Shown one piece after another: positions 51,593-59,586 of a stretch of DNA of 64,000 nt. The notes under the pieces are model-generated. The model was not told the origin of the DNA. It did no database searches and saw nothing but the letters and a program-made list of their open reading frames with translations. The position numbers and the translations under genes are program-made. The stretch is from JADZAI01 sp047602465 (GTDB lineage Bacteria; Pseudomonadota; Alphaproteobacteria; Micropepsales; Micropepsaceae), in contig JASGHF010000001.1 of assembly GCA_047602465.1 (NCBI GenBank), positions 2,542,001-2,606,000 of the forward strand, given 5' to 3'. How positions within the stretch are numbered: the stretch's first letter is position 1; every line of letters starts with the position of its first letter.

Positions 51593-51895
51593 ATGGCTCT
51601 TTTCTTCGATCAGGCCTGGTTCGACGCGGAACTCGGACGCCGGCACCTGACGCGCGAAACGCTGGGCGTCATGCTGGGGCTGTCGGCGGACGAGATCGGC
51701 GAGGTCTGGAAGGACCAGCGCGAACTGAAGGCCGCCGATGTCGCGGTGATCGCGGCGCTGTTGAATGTCGCGCCGGAGATGATCGCCAACCGTGCCGGGA
51801 TTTCGACGCCGGTGCCGAAGACGGAGGGCGGTGTCGGAGCGCGTCTGGCGGCGATCGAGGCCAAGCTCGACGCGATCCTGAAGAAACTCGGCTAG
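51593..51895 (+). CDS. Small HTH-like protein with C-terminal coiled coil
   Basis: 100 residues. The first 65 form a helical domain resembling an XRE helix-turn-helix (LTRETLGVMLGLSADEI, AADVAVIAALLNVAPEMI). A linker then leads to ARLAAIEAKLDAILKKLG, an ideal short coiled coil for oligomerisation. Probably a DNA-binding regulator or a helper of the crotonase upstream, with which it is co-transcribed (three-base gap). No named family recognised. Confidence 0.7.
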   Translation: MALFFDQAWFDAELGRRHLTRETLGVMLGLSADEIGEVWKDQRELKAADVAVIAALLNVAPEMIANRAGISTPVPKTEGGVGARLAAIEAKLDAILKKLG

Positions 51896-52149
51896 GCGCT
51901 CAGCGCGAAGATCGGCCCGTCGTCACGTTCTTCGGCCGGGTAACGGCCGCTGCGGCGCATCTCGCCGGCATAGGTCTGCGCCATGACGAGCGTCAGGCAG
52001 GCCGCATCGCCGCGCTGCTGCGGCGGCAGGGTCGGCGCGATACGCGGCGGCGGTTCGGCGACGACGACATGGACGACACGCGGGCCATAGGCGGTCCAGC
52101 CCGGGGCCGGCCGGGCACGCTGTACCGAAATGGGACCGCTGACGCGCAT
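51892..52149 (-). CDS. Hypothetical 85-residue protein
   Basis: A short Pro/Arg-rich protein (MRVSGPISVQRARPAPGW at the start, YPAEERDDGPIFALSA at the end), with no signal peptide and a moderately hydrophobic middle. GAGGA precedes ATG 52149. The stop overlaps the stop of the convergent HTH-like gene by four bases. The middle (ACLTLVMAQTYAGEM) resembles the start of a helix. Family unknown. Confidence 0.55.
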   Translation of the reverse strand: MRVSGPISVQRARPAPGWTAYGPRVVHVVVAEPPPRIAPTLPPQQRGDAACLTLVMAQTYAGEMRRSGRYPAEERDDGPIFALSA

Positions 52150-52334
52150 AGGCACGTCCTCAGCAAGCGTCGCGCCGCGCCGTCATGGTGAACGAAGCCC
52201 TTCGCCGCGCGGCCCCGGTGCACCAATTGTTCAGTTCCGCTTCGGCCTTTCTCAATGGTTCGGCGGCATACTCCGGCCTGTGTGGGGCAATACGCACGGG
52301 GCGAAACGCTCCGGCGCAAGGTGGAAGACAGTTC

Positions 52335-54011
52335 GTGGCACATCCAGCCGCATCGCTTGACGTGCTGAGGCAGGCATCGGAGCCGCATTGGGCGGCGCTG
52401 GCGCTCGCAGGGTCTTCGGCCTGCGCCTATGACTGGATTCTCGACGGCGACACGGTCGACTGGATCGGCGATCCGGGCGCCATGTTCGGCCTCGCGGGCG
52501 GCACGCCGAAATCGCGCGCCGGAATTCTCGCGCTGATGCGTCCGGGCGCGCGCCTGCCGCTCGACAAGAAACAGGCGATCGATCGCGACGGCCGCGAAAC
52601 GTTCCAGGGCCGCTATGCCCTGCGGACATCCGCAGGCGTCTATGTCGGCGTCGAGGATCGCGGCCTGATCCTTCGCAACGCGGCGGGCGAGATCGAGCGC
52701 GTGCTCGGCACGTTGTCGCTGATCGACACCACCGAACTCGCGGCCGATGACCGCACCGGCCATCTCGACCGCGCCCAGATGCGCGACGCCATCGACGCCG
52801 CCATCGACTGGGCGCAGAGCGCCGACGCCGAAGCGGCGCTGCTTCTCGCCTCGATCGACGGCCTCGGCGCGATCAACGACGCCTATGGCCTCGACGTGGC
52901 GGACGAGGTGATCGCCGAGACGACCCGCCGCCTCCAGACATCGCTGGGGCCGGACGGCGCCATCGGCCGGGTCGGCGGCAACAAGGTCGCCGCGCTGCTG
53001 CTCGACAGCGGCGCCGACGCGATTCACGACCGCTCCAGCCGCCTGATCGAAGCGGTTCAGGCGAGCATGATCCCGACTTCAGGCGGCGCCATCTCGGCGA
53101 CGATCTCGATCGGCGCGTTGCCGCTGCCTTCGGGCGGCGAGAACTCGGAAGTCGCGATGATGCGCGCCGAGGACGCGCTCGCGCAGTCGAAGCAGGCGGG
53201 GCGCTCGAACGTCGTCGTCTATGACGCCTCGCCGGAACGCGAAGCCGCACGGCGCAAGAAAGTGGCGATCACCGCCGAGATCATCGCGGCGCTGCGGGCC
53301 GACCGCTTCCGTCTCGCCTATCAGCCCCTCGTCTGCGCGCGCACGGGCCGGGTGGAATCCTACGAAGCCCTCATCCGCATGCTGCGCGAGGACGGCAGCC
53401 TGGTGCCGGCCGGCGAATTCATTCCGGTCGCCGAGGAACTGGGCCTTGTCCGCGATCTCGACCGCCGGGTTCTGGAACTGGCGGCCGTCGCGCTGAAGCG
53501 CGCGCCCACGCTGAAACTCGCGATCAACGTCTCCGGCATGAGCGTCGGCGACAAGATCTGGATGAAGACCTTCACGCGCGAAGTCGCGGACGACCGCTCG
53601 ATCACCTCGCGCCTCACCGTGGAGGTCACCGAGACCGCCGCGCTGCACGACATCGAGGAAGGCATCCGCTTCGTGAAATGGCTGCGCGCCGCCGGCTGCC
53701 GCGTCGCCATCGATGATTTCGGCGCGGGCTACACCTCGTTCCGCAATCTTCAGACGCTTGACCTGAACTGCGTGAAGATCGACGGCTCGTTCGTGAAGGG
53801 CATCGCCCGCCGCCCGGACAACCAGGCCTTCGTGCGCACGCTCGTCTCGCTCGCCAAGACCTTCAATCTGGAAGTCGTGGCTGAGTGGGTGGGGTCCAAG
53901 GAAGAGGCCGCGCTGCTGCGCGCGCTGGGCGCCGACAAGTTCCAGGGCGCCCATTACGGCATGCCGGACATGACGCCGCCCTGGGACCGGCGGCAGCAGA
54001 ACGCAGGCTAG
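52335..54011 (+). CDS. PAS-GGDEF(degenerate)-EAL cyclic-di-GMP phosphodiesterase
   Basis: 558 residues from GTG 52335 (GGAAG ahead); ATG 52185 would add 50 poorly coding residues. A PAS-like sensor (about 20-130) precedes a GGDEF domain whose active site reads GGNKV, so cyclase activity is lost, as is usual for regulatory copies. The EAL domain retains YEALIRM, VEVTETAAL, DDFGAGYTSF, VKIDGSFVKGI, AEWV and the late Gln (FQGAHYG), so hydrolysis of c-di-GMP is likely. Cytosolic, no membrane helices. Confidence 0.88.
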   Translation: MAHPAASLDVLRQASEPHWAALALAGSSACAYDWILDGDTVDWIGDPGAMFGLAGGTPKSRAGILALMRPGARLPLDKKQAIDRDGRETFQGRYALRTSAGVYVGVEDRGLILRNAAGEIERVLGTLSLIDTTELAADDRTGHLDRAQMRDAIDAAIDWAQSADAEAALLLASIDGLGAINDAYGLDVADEVIAETTRRLQTSLGPDGAIGRVGGNKVAALLLDSGADAIHDRSSRLIEAVQASMIPTSGGAISATISIGALPLPSGGENSEVAMMRAEDALAQSKQAGRSNVVVYDASPEREAARRKKVAITAEIIAALRADRFRLAYQPLVCARTGRVESYEALIRMLREDGSLVPAGEFIPVAEELGLVRDLDRRVLELAAVALKRAPTLKLAINVSGMSVGDKIWMKTFTREVADDRSITSRLTVEVTETAALHDIEEGIRFVKWLRAAGCRVAIDDFGAGYTSFRNLQTLDLNCVKIDGSFVKGIARRPDNQAFVRTLVSLAKTFNLEVVAEWVGSKEEAALLRALGADKFQGAHYGMPDMTPPWDRRQQNAG

Positions 54012-54020
54012 GCCGGGGAG

Positions 54021-54626
54021 CTATTTGCCCCGGTTCGCCAGCGCATCGAGCTGCTTCTTCATCGCGTCCAGCTGCGATTTCAGCTCCGAAATCTCGTCGG
54101 TTTCCGCTTTCGCTTCCGGCGCAGCCGCAGGCTCGGCGGTGTCTTCGCCCCGGCCGAACCGGCCGAAGGGCGAGAACATCTTCAGCGCCCGCTGGAACAT
54201 CTGGGCGTTCTGACGCGCCAGGTCTTCCATACCGCCGAAGTTCAGCTTCCCCCCGAAAGCCTCCGTCACGGTGGTGCGCACGTTTTCGGCGTTCTTGGCG
54301 AGGCCTTCCATGCTCATCTCCAGATAGGAGGGCACGAAGGCCTGCAGGCGGTCGCCGTAGAATTTGATGAGCTGGCGCAGGAAACTGATCGGCAGCATGG
54401 TCTGGCCCTGCTTGCCCTCTTCCTCGAAGATGATCTGGGCAAGCACCGAGCGGGTGATGTCTTCGCTGGTTTTGGCGTCGAACACCGAGAACTCGACGCC
54501 TTCCTTCACCATGTCGCGCAGGTGCTCCAGCGTCACGTAGCTGGAGGTTGCCGTGTTGTAGAGGCGGCGATTTGCGTACTTTTTGATGGTGATGGGGCCT
54601 TCGCCGCCCTTTTTACCCGATGCCAT
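54021..54626 (-). CDS. phaR: Polyhydroxyalkanoate synthesis repressor
   Basis: 201-residue PhaR: an N-terminal DNA-binding domain (ITIKKYANRRLYNTATSSYV) and a PHB-binding accumulation domain (MLPISFLRQLIKFYGDRLQ), with a coiled-coil C-terminus (ELKSQLDAMKKQLDAL). PhaR represses phasin and PHA genes until polymer granules titrate it away. ATG 54626 has AGGGGG. It is divergent from phaA, and the 281-bp spacer has TGC-rich palindromes of the kind PhaR binds. A weak hairpin overlaps its stop. Confidence 0.93.
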   Translation of the reverse strand: MASGKKGGEGPITIKKYANRRLYNTATSSYVTLEHLRDMVKEGVEFSVFDAKTSEDITRSVLAQIIFEEEGKQGQTMLPISFLRQLIKFYGDRLQAFVPSYLEMSMEGLAKNAENVRTTVTEAFGGKLNFGGMEDLARQNAQMFQRALKMFSPFGRFGRGEDTAEPAAAPEAKAETDEISELKSQLDAMKKQLDALANRGK

Positions 54627-54722
54627 CTCGCCCCCTTGCGTGCTGCACCGCACTCTCTAATGCGTTGCAGCAAAGGCTAAACGCAAGCACCGCATGAGTC
54701 CACAGCGATGCCGCGCTGCGAA

Positions 54723-54736
54723 ATGCTGCGCAGCAT
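54723..54736. promoter_or_regulatory. TGC-rich palindrome, putative PhaR operator
   Basis: ATGCTGCGCAGCAT is a perfect 14-bp palindrome between phaR and phaA. A second TGC-rich element, TTGCAGCAA, lies at 54665-54673. PhaR proteins are reported to bind TGC-rich dyads, so both are candidates for autoregulation and control of phaAB. Confidence 0.5.
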
Positions 54737-54907
54737 GAGCGGTTGCGTCGATGCCGGTCCGGGCCAGCAACGCCGGTGCGTAGGTTGACGTGGCGCGACA
54801 TAAAATTGCGGCGGAATGGGTGTTTACAGAACGATTATGTTCCACCAATGTGCCCGCCGCTTCGCCGGGCGGAAGACCCGGTGTCACGACATCACGAGGA
54901 GTTTTCC

Positions 54908-56083
54908 ATGACCGACGTCGTCATCGTCTCGGCCGCCCGCACGGCGGTGGGGTCTTTCAATGGCAGTTTCGGCGCTGTGCCGGCCCATGTCCTGGGTGCG
55001 GCGGCGGTGAAGGAATCGCTGAAGCGGGCCGGCGTGGAGGCCGCAGAGGTCAGCGAGGTGATTCTCGGCCAGATCCTCACTGCGGCGCAGGGTCAGAACC
55101 CGGCGCGTCAGGCGTCCATCGGTGCGGGCCTGCCGGTCGAGGTGCCGGCCTGGAACATGAACCAGCTCTGCGGTTCGGGCCTGCGCGCCGTGGCGCTGGG
55201 CGCCCAGGCGATCCTCAACGGCGATTCGTCCATCGTGGTGGCCGGCGGGCAGGAATCGATGAGCATGGCTCCCCACGCCCAGTATCTGCGCGGCGGCCAG
55301 AAGATGGGCGCCCTGGAATTCGTCGACACGATGATCAAGGACGGCCTCTGGGACGCCTTCAACGGCTACCACATGGGCATGACGGCCGAGAACGTCGCCC
55401 GCGAGTGGCAGATCACCCGCGAGCAGCAGGACGCTTTCGCCGTCGCCTCGCAGAACAAGGCCGAAGCGGCGCGCAAGGCGGGCAAGTTCAAGGACGAGAT
55501 CGTGCCCGTCACGCTGAAGGGCAAGAAGGGCGACACCATCGTCGACACCGACGAGTTCATCCGCGACGGCGTGACGCTGGACGCGATCAGCGGCCTGAAG
55601 CCCGCCTTCCTGCGCGATGGCGGCACGGTCACGGCGGCGAACGCTTCCGGCATCAATGACGGCGCGGCGACGGTGGTGCTGATGAGCGCCGCCGAGGCCG
55701 ACAAGCGCGGCCTGACCCCGCTCGCCCGCATCAAGTCGTGGGCGTCGGTCGGCGTCGATCCCAAGGTCATGGGCTCCGGCCCCATCCCGGCTTCGCGCGC
55801 AGCGCTGAAGAAGGCCGGCTGGTCGGTCGGCGATCTCGATCTGGTGGAGGCCAACGAGGCTTTCGCAGCGCAGGCCTGCGCGGTCAACAAGGACATGGGC
55901 TGGGACCCCGCCAAGGTGAACGTCAATGGCGGCGCCATCGCCATCGGTCACCCGATCGGCGCTTCGGGCGCCCGCGTCCTCGTCACGCTGCTGCACGAGA
56001 TGCAGAAGCGCGATTCGAAAAAGGGTCTCGCCACGCTGTGCATCGGCGGCGGCATGGGAATCGCCCTGACGGTCGAACGCTAA
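54908..56083 (+). CDS. phaA: Acetyl-CoA C-acetyltransferase (beta-ketothiolase)
   Basis: 391 residues, the standard thiolase length. Condenses two acetyl-CoA to acetoacetyl-CoA. Catalytic Cys is in NQLCGSGLRAV (about 88), His in NVNGGAIAIGHPIGASG (about 347) and the final Cys in ATLCIGGGMG. VIVSAARTAVGSFNG is the usual start, with GAGGAG eight bases ahead. phaB follows, so PHB formation is the main role, although ketone-body breakdown with ScoAB is also possible. Confidence 0.96.
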   Translation: MTDVVIVSAARTAVGSFNGSFGAVPAHVLGAAAVKESLKRAGVEAAEVSEVILGQILTAAQGQNPARQASIGAGLPVEVPAWNMNQLCGSGLRAVALGAQAILNGDSSIVVAGGQESMSMAPHAQYLRGGQKMGALEFVDTMIKDGLWDAFNGYHMGMTAENVAREWQITREQQDAFAVASQNKAEAARKAGKFKDEIVPVTLKGKKGDTIVDTDEFIRDGVTLDAISGLKPAFLRDGGTVTAANASGINDGAATVVLMSAAEADKRGLTPLARIKSWASVGVDPKVMGSGPIPASRAALKKAGWSVGDLDLVEANEAFAAQACAVNKDMGWDPAKVNVNGGAIAIGHPIGASGARVLVTLLHEMQKRDSKKGLATLCIGGGMGIALTVER

Positions 56084-56092
56084 CAATCAAAC

Positions 56093-56142
56093 TTGTCTCC
56101 CCCGCGCTGGGGGAGGTACCGGCGAAGCCGGGGAGGGGACAA
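56093..56142. repeat. Intergenic palindromic repeat (REP-like) between phaA and phaB
   Basis: TTGTCTCCCCC at 56093-56103 and GGGGAGGGGACAA at 56130-56142 form outer arms. Inside lie CCCCCGCGCTGGGGG and CCGGCGAAGCCGG hairpins. The layout is like the mobile palindromic units scattered in alphaproteobacterial intergenic regions. Only one copy is present in this window. It lies inside the phaAB transcript and may affect its processing. Confidence 0.6.
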
Positions 56143-56175
56143 ACGCCCTCCAGGCAAGCACTCGGAGGGAAGAGT

Positions 56176-56898
56176 ATGTCGAAAGTTGCGTTGGTGACCG
56201 GCGGAACGCGCGGGATCGGCGAGGCGATCTCCAAGGGCCTGAAGGCGGCCGGCTACACGGTGGCCGCCAACTATTCCGGCAATGACGAGGCCGCCGCGAA
56301 GTTCAAGGCCGAAACCGGCATCGCCGTCTACAAGTTCGATGTCGGCGATTTCGACGCGACCGCCGCCGCCATCAAGCAGATCGAGACCGATCTCGGTCCG
56401 GTGGAAATCCTCGTCAACAATGCCGGCATCACCCGCGACGGCTTCCTCCACAAGATGACCCCTGCGCAGTGGCGCGAGGTCATCAATGTCGATCTCGACA
56501 GCGTCTTCAACACCTCGCGCGCCGTGATCGAGGGCATGCGGACGCGCGGCTATGGCCGCATCGTCAACATCTCCTCGATCAACGGCCAGAAGGGCCAGAT
56601 CGGCCAGTCGAACTATTCCGCCGCCAAGGCCGGGATCATCGGCTTCACCAAGGCGCTCGCCCAGGAAGGCGCCGCCAAGGGCATCACCGTCAACGCCATC
56701 GCGCCCGGCTACATCAACACCGAGATGGTCGCGGCGATGAAGCCGGAAGCGCTGCAGAAGGTGGTCGCGACCATTCCTGTCGGCCGCCTCGGCGAGTGCG
56801 AGGAAATCTCGCGCTGCGTCCAGTTCCTTGTGGAAGATCCGGGCTTCATCAACGGCTCCACGCTGACCGTGAACGGCTCTCAATACATCGCGGGCTGA
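56176..56898 (+). CDS. phaB: Acetoacetyl-CoA reductase (SDR)
   Basis: 240 residues. NADPH-dependent reduction of acetoacetyl-CoA to (R)-3-hydroxybutyryl-CoA, the PHB monomer. SDR motifs are TGGTRGIGEAI, NNAGITRDGFLHKM and the catalytic Ser/Tyr/Lys set in SSINGQKGQIGQSNYSAAKAG. GGAGGG precedes the ATG. PHA synthase is not in the window. An NTF2-like gene starts three bases after the stop. Confidence 0.95.
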   Translation: MSKVALVTGGTRGIGEAISKGLKAAGYTVAANYSGNDEAAAKFKAETGIAVYKFDVGDFDATAAAIKQIETDLGPVEILVNNAGITRDGFLHKMTPAQWREVINVDLDSVFNTSRAVIEGMRTRGYGRIVNISSINGQKGQIGQSNYSAAKAGIIGFTKALAQEGAAKGITVNAIAPGYINTEMVAAMKPEALQKVVATIPVGRLGECEEISRCVQFLVEDPGFINGSTLTVNGSQYIAG

Positions 56899-56900
56899 CG

Positions 56901-57323
56901 ATGCCCGCGACGCCCGCGGGCCGGCTCGTTGCGGCGTTCGGCGATGTGGCGGCGATGAGCCGCCTCTACGCCGACGCCATCGAGTGGTCGCTGCCTGCGG
57001 GCCTTCCCTTTCCGCGCCCGATGCGCGGCCGCGAGGCCGTCATCGCCTTCAATATGGCTGTCTGGGAGCAGAGTTATTTTCCCGACTGCAGCGTCGAAAT
57101 CCTCGACGAGGCCGGCGATGAAATCTCCAGCGCCGTCCGCTTCGTCTATCGTGCGCGCTTCCGCGCCACCGGCACAGCGTACGAGAACGAATACACGCTT
57201 TTCGCCCGCACGGCGGCCGGGCGCATCACCCATGTCTTCGAGGCGCTGGATACGATCGCGCTTGTCGATCAGCTTACCGGCGCTCCCGTCGGCGCTGCCT
57301 TCACGGCCGCCGTGCCGCGTTAG
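56901..57323 (+). CDS. NTF2-like (SnoaL-like) protein
   Basis: 140 residues with the cone-shaped NTF2 pattern: an N-terminal helix (MSRLYADAIEWSLP), PMRGREAVIAFNMAVWEQ, then long strands SSAVRFVYRARFRATG and YENEYTLFARTAAGRITHVFEALD. Such proteins are isomerases, hydrolases or ligand binders; the exact role is unknown. It is co-transcribed with phaB (two-base gap). Its stop overlaps a small convergent ORF by four bases. Confidence 0.8.
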   Translation: MPATPAGRLVAAFGDVAAMSRLYADAIEWSLPAGLPFPRPMRGREAVIAFNMAVWEQSYFPDCSVEILDEAGDEISSAVRFVYRARFRATGTAYENEYTLFARTAAGRITHVFEALDTIALVDQLTGAPVGAAFTAAVPR

Positions 57324-57400
57324 GCTTGTTGCGACCACCGGAATGTAGGCATATAGTCCTTGTTCCGGCGCCCGAAATCCTCGGGCGGTCGATATGTCAT
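57320..57400 (-). CDS. Possible 26-residue small protein
   Basis: ATG 57400 to TAA 57320, with GGAGG nine bases upstream. The peptide starts MTYRPPEDFGRR and ends YMPTFRWSQQA; aromatic and basic residues are frequent. It shows the same four-base convergent stop overlap as surer genes nearby. Codons such as ACA, CGA and CAA are atypical here, so it may be spurious. No family known to me. Confidence 0.35.
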   Translation of the reverse strand: MTYRPPEDFGRRNKDYMPTFRWSQQA

Positions 57401-57575
57401 GGCTGCCCGCCTCCGGCGGCGTGAAAAGGAAGGTGTCTGAAAACGACGTTCAATTCGCCGCCGGGCGGAAAACCGCGAAAAGGCGAATTCAAATACGCCC
57501 CGGTCATTACCTCCCGAGGAATTGAGACGACATCGCCCCAGGCGCACGGTTCCCTCAACACCCAAGGAGGCTGTC

Positions 57576-58232
57576 ATGCTGACCATCTACTGCGCCACCA
57601 ACGTCCCGCCGGTTCTCATCGGCGCCGTGCGCGATCTGCGCGCCGTCTGGGCCGCCGAAGAACTGAATCTGCCCTACAGGATCGAGTGGCTGGATGCGAA
57701 AGCCGGCGAGCATCGCGCCGAGTGGTATCGCGACTACAGCGCCTTCCAGAAATTCCCGGCGATCGCCGATGGCGAAGCGAAGCTCTTCGAGAGCGCCGCG
57801 ATCGTCGCCTATCTGGCCGACAAGGCGCGCCGGATGATCCCGCCGCCGGGCGCGCTGGAGCGCAGCGAGCATGACCAGTGGCTCTACGCGGCGCTCAACA
57901 CGATCGAACCTTCCGTCTTCAACGTGTTTCTCTGCGACACGTTCTGGCGCGAGATGGAGAACGTCACCGCCTTCCGCGCCGCCTTCGTCACAACGGCGCT
58001 CGACCGCCTCGCCTCGCTCGACAAGGTGCTGGCGAAATCGGCCTATCTCACCGGCGACGACTTCCAGGCCTGCGACATCGTCATGGCGCATGTGCTCGGT
58101 TTCATCCGTGACGACAGCCTGCTGGAAGGTCTTGAGAACCTGCGCTCCTATCGCGACCGCTGCTTCGCCCGGCCGGCTTATCAGAAGGCACTGGCGATCC
58201 AGACCGCGGGCAAACAGGCGGCTGCCGCCTGA
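57576..58232 (+). CDS. Glutathione S-transferase family protein
   Basis: 218 residues: a thioredoxin-like N-terminal domain (LTIYCATN start, cis-Pro region FQKFPAIADG, glutathione-binding LFESAAIVAYLADKA) and an all-helical C-terminal domain (LTGDDFQACDIVMAHVL, the N-capping motif). Probably conjugates or reduces electrophiles; substrate unknown. AAGGAGG is six bases from the ATG. A terminator follows at once. Confidence 0.9.
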   Translation: MLTIYCATNVPPVLIGAVRDLRAVWAAEELNLPYRIEWLDAKAGEHRAEWYRDYSAFQKFPAIADGEAKLFESAAIVAYLADKARRMIPPPGALERSEHDQWLYAALNTIEPSVFNVFLCDTFWREMENVTAFRAAFVTTALDRLASLDKVLAKSAYLTGDDFQACDIVMAHVLGFIRDDSLLEGLENLRSYRDRCFARPAYQKALAIQTAGKQAAAA

Positions 58233-58237
58233 CGCTT

Positions 58238-58265
58238 GGCGCCGCTATTCCGCGCGGCGCCTTTC
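58238..58265 (+). terminator. Terminator after the GST gene
   Basis: GGCGCCGC pairs with GCGGCGCC around an eight-base loop, followed by TTTCT. Confidence 0.75.
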
Positions 58266-58367
58266 TGACCTGTCATTCCGGGACATTCGGCGGCGCGGCA
58301 TCTTGGCCGCGAAGCCGGAGACACGAGAAGGCGAAGAACGAAGGCAAGGCGCCGTTGGGAGCGTCGC

Positions 58368-58793
58368 CTAGCCTCTCGGGCTCGGCCGCCAGTCCGGCGG
58401 CGCCATCTCGAAGCCTGAAAAATCGAAACCGGGCGCGACCGTGCAACCGACGAGCGTCCACGCGCCAAGGCTGGTGGCCGTCTGCCAATGGCCGCCCGGC
58501 ACCACGAGCTGCGGCCGCTGACCGGTGCGCAGTTCGGGTCCGAGATGGCGGGCCTCGGCATCGTGGCCATTGGGACTCACCGTCAGCACCAGCGGCGCAC
58601 CGGCGTGCCAGTGCCAGATCTCGGCCGCATCGACGCGGTGCCAGTGGCTGACCTCGCCTGCCTTCAGCAGGTAGTAGATCGCCGTCGATGCGCCGCGCCC
58701 GCCCTCCGGCGCATCGCGAAAGGTTTCGCGGAAATATCCGCCTTCCGGATGCGGCTTCAGGTCGAGCAGCGCGATGACCTCGTCGGCCGTCAC
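58368..58793 (-). CDS. Cupin family protein (DUF985)
   Basis: 141 residues. The cupin_5 signature HPEGGYFRETFR and AEIWHWHAGAPLVL place His and Glu residues at a probable metal or ligand site; the end is GCTVAPGFDFSGFEMA. The function of the family is not established. The GTG start at 58793 overlaps the gloB stop as GTGA, so it is translated with gloB. Confidence 0.87.
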   Translation of the reverse strand: MTADEVIALLDLKPHPEGGYFRETFRDAPEGGRGASTAIYYLLKAGEVSHWHRVDAAEIWHWHAGAPLVLTVSPNGHDAEARHLGPELRTGQRPQLVVPGGHWQTATSLGAWTLVGCTVAPGFDFSGFEMAPPDWRPSPRG

Positions 58794-59512
58794 CGGAACG
58801 AGTCTTTGGCGGCGCGGCGTTCGCCCAGCTCTGCGGCGCTGGAGGCGCGCATGAAGGGGTTGGTCGCGCGCTCGTCGGCGATGGTGGAGGGGATCGTAGG
58901 CTGCGCGGCCGCGCGCAGACGGCGGACGGCGTCCATCTTGCCGATCAGCGCCGCGTTGTCCGGTTCGACCGTCAGCGCGAAGCGGCCGTTGGATTCGGTA
59001 TATTCGTGACCGCAATAGACCCGCGTGTCGGCGGGCAGGGCCTCGAGTTTGCGCATGGCGGCGAACATGTCGGCGGGCGTGCCCTCGAACAGCCGGCCGC
59101 ATCCCATGGCGAAGAGCGTATCGCCGGTGAAGACGGCCTTGTCGGCGGCGAAGTGGAAGGCGACGTGACCGCTGGTGTGGGCGGGGATGTCGAGCACGGC
59201 GGCCTCTGCGTTGCCGAACGGCACGATGTCGCCTTCGCCGACGCCGACATCGATACCGGGAATGCGATGGGCATCGGCGCCCGGGCCGATGACCGTCGCG
59301 CCATAGGCCGCCTTCAGATCGAGATTGCCGCCGGTATGGTCGAAATGATGATGCGTGTTGAGGATGTGGGTGAGTTTCAGGCCCAGCCGCCTCAGCACCG
59401 CTTCGACCGGCGCTGGTTCCGATGGGTCGACGACGCCGACCGCTCCGGCGCCGTCCTGCAGCAGATAGGCGTAGTTGTCGCTGAGGCAGGGGATCAGGTC
59501 GATTTTCAGCAT
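58790..59512 (-). CDS. gloB: Hydroxyacylglutathione hydrolase (glyoxalase II)
   Basis: 240 residues. Hydrolyses S-lactoylglutathione to lactate and glutathione in methylglyoxal detoxification. The binuclear metal site is THHHFDHTGG; HTSGHVAFHF, FTGDTLFAMGCGR and YCGHEYTESN complete the ligands and substrate pocket. The C-terminal ERATNPFMR is the glutathione-binding tail. It agrees with the nearby GST in glutathione metabolism. Confidence 0.94.
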   Translation of the reverse strand: MLKIDLIPCLSDNYAYLLQDGAGAVGVVDPSEPAPVEAVLRRLGLKLTHILNTHHHFDHTGGNLDLKAAYGATVIGPGADAHRIPGIDVGVGEGDIVPFGNAEAAVLDIPAHTSGHVAFHFAADKAVFTGDTLFAMGCGRLFEGTPADMFAAMRKLEALPADTRVYCGHEYTESNGRFALTVEPDNAALIGKMDAVRRLRAAAQPTIPSTIADERATNPFMRASSAAELGERRAAKDSFR

Positions 59513-59586
59513 GGCTTCCTCCGTCAGGTGAAGCTTAGCGCGGGCGCAAGGCCGGAGTAACCTTCCCGTCCGAAACTAGGACTGTC

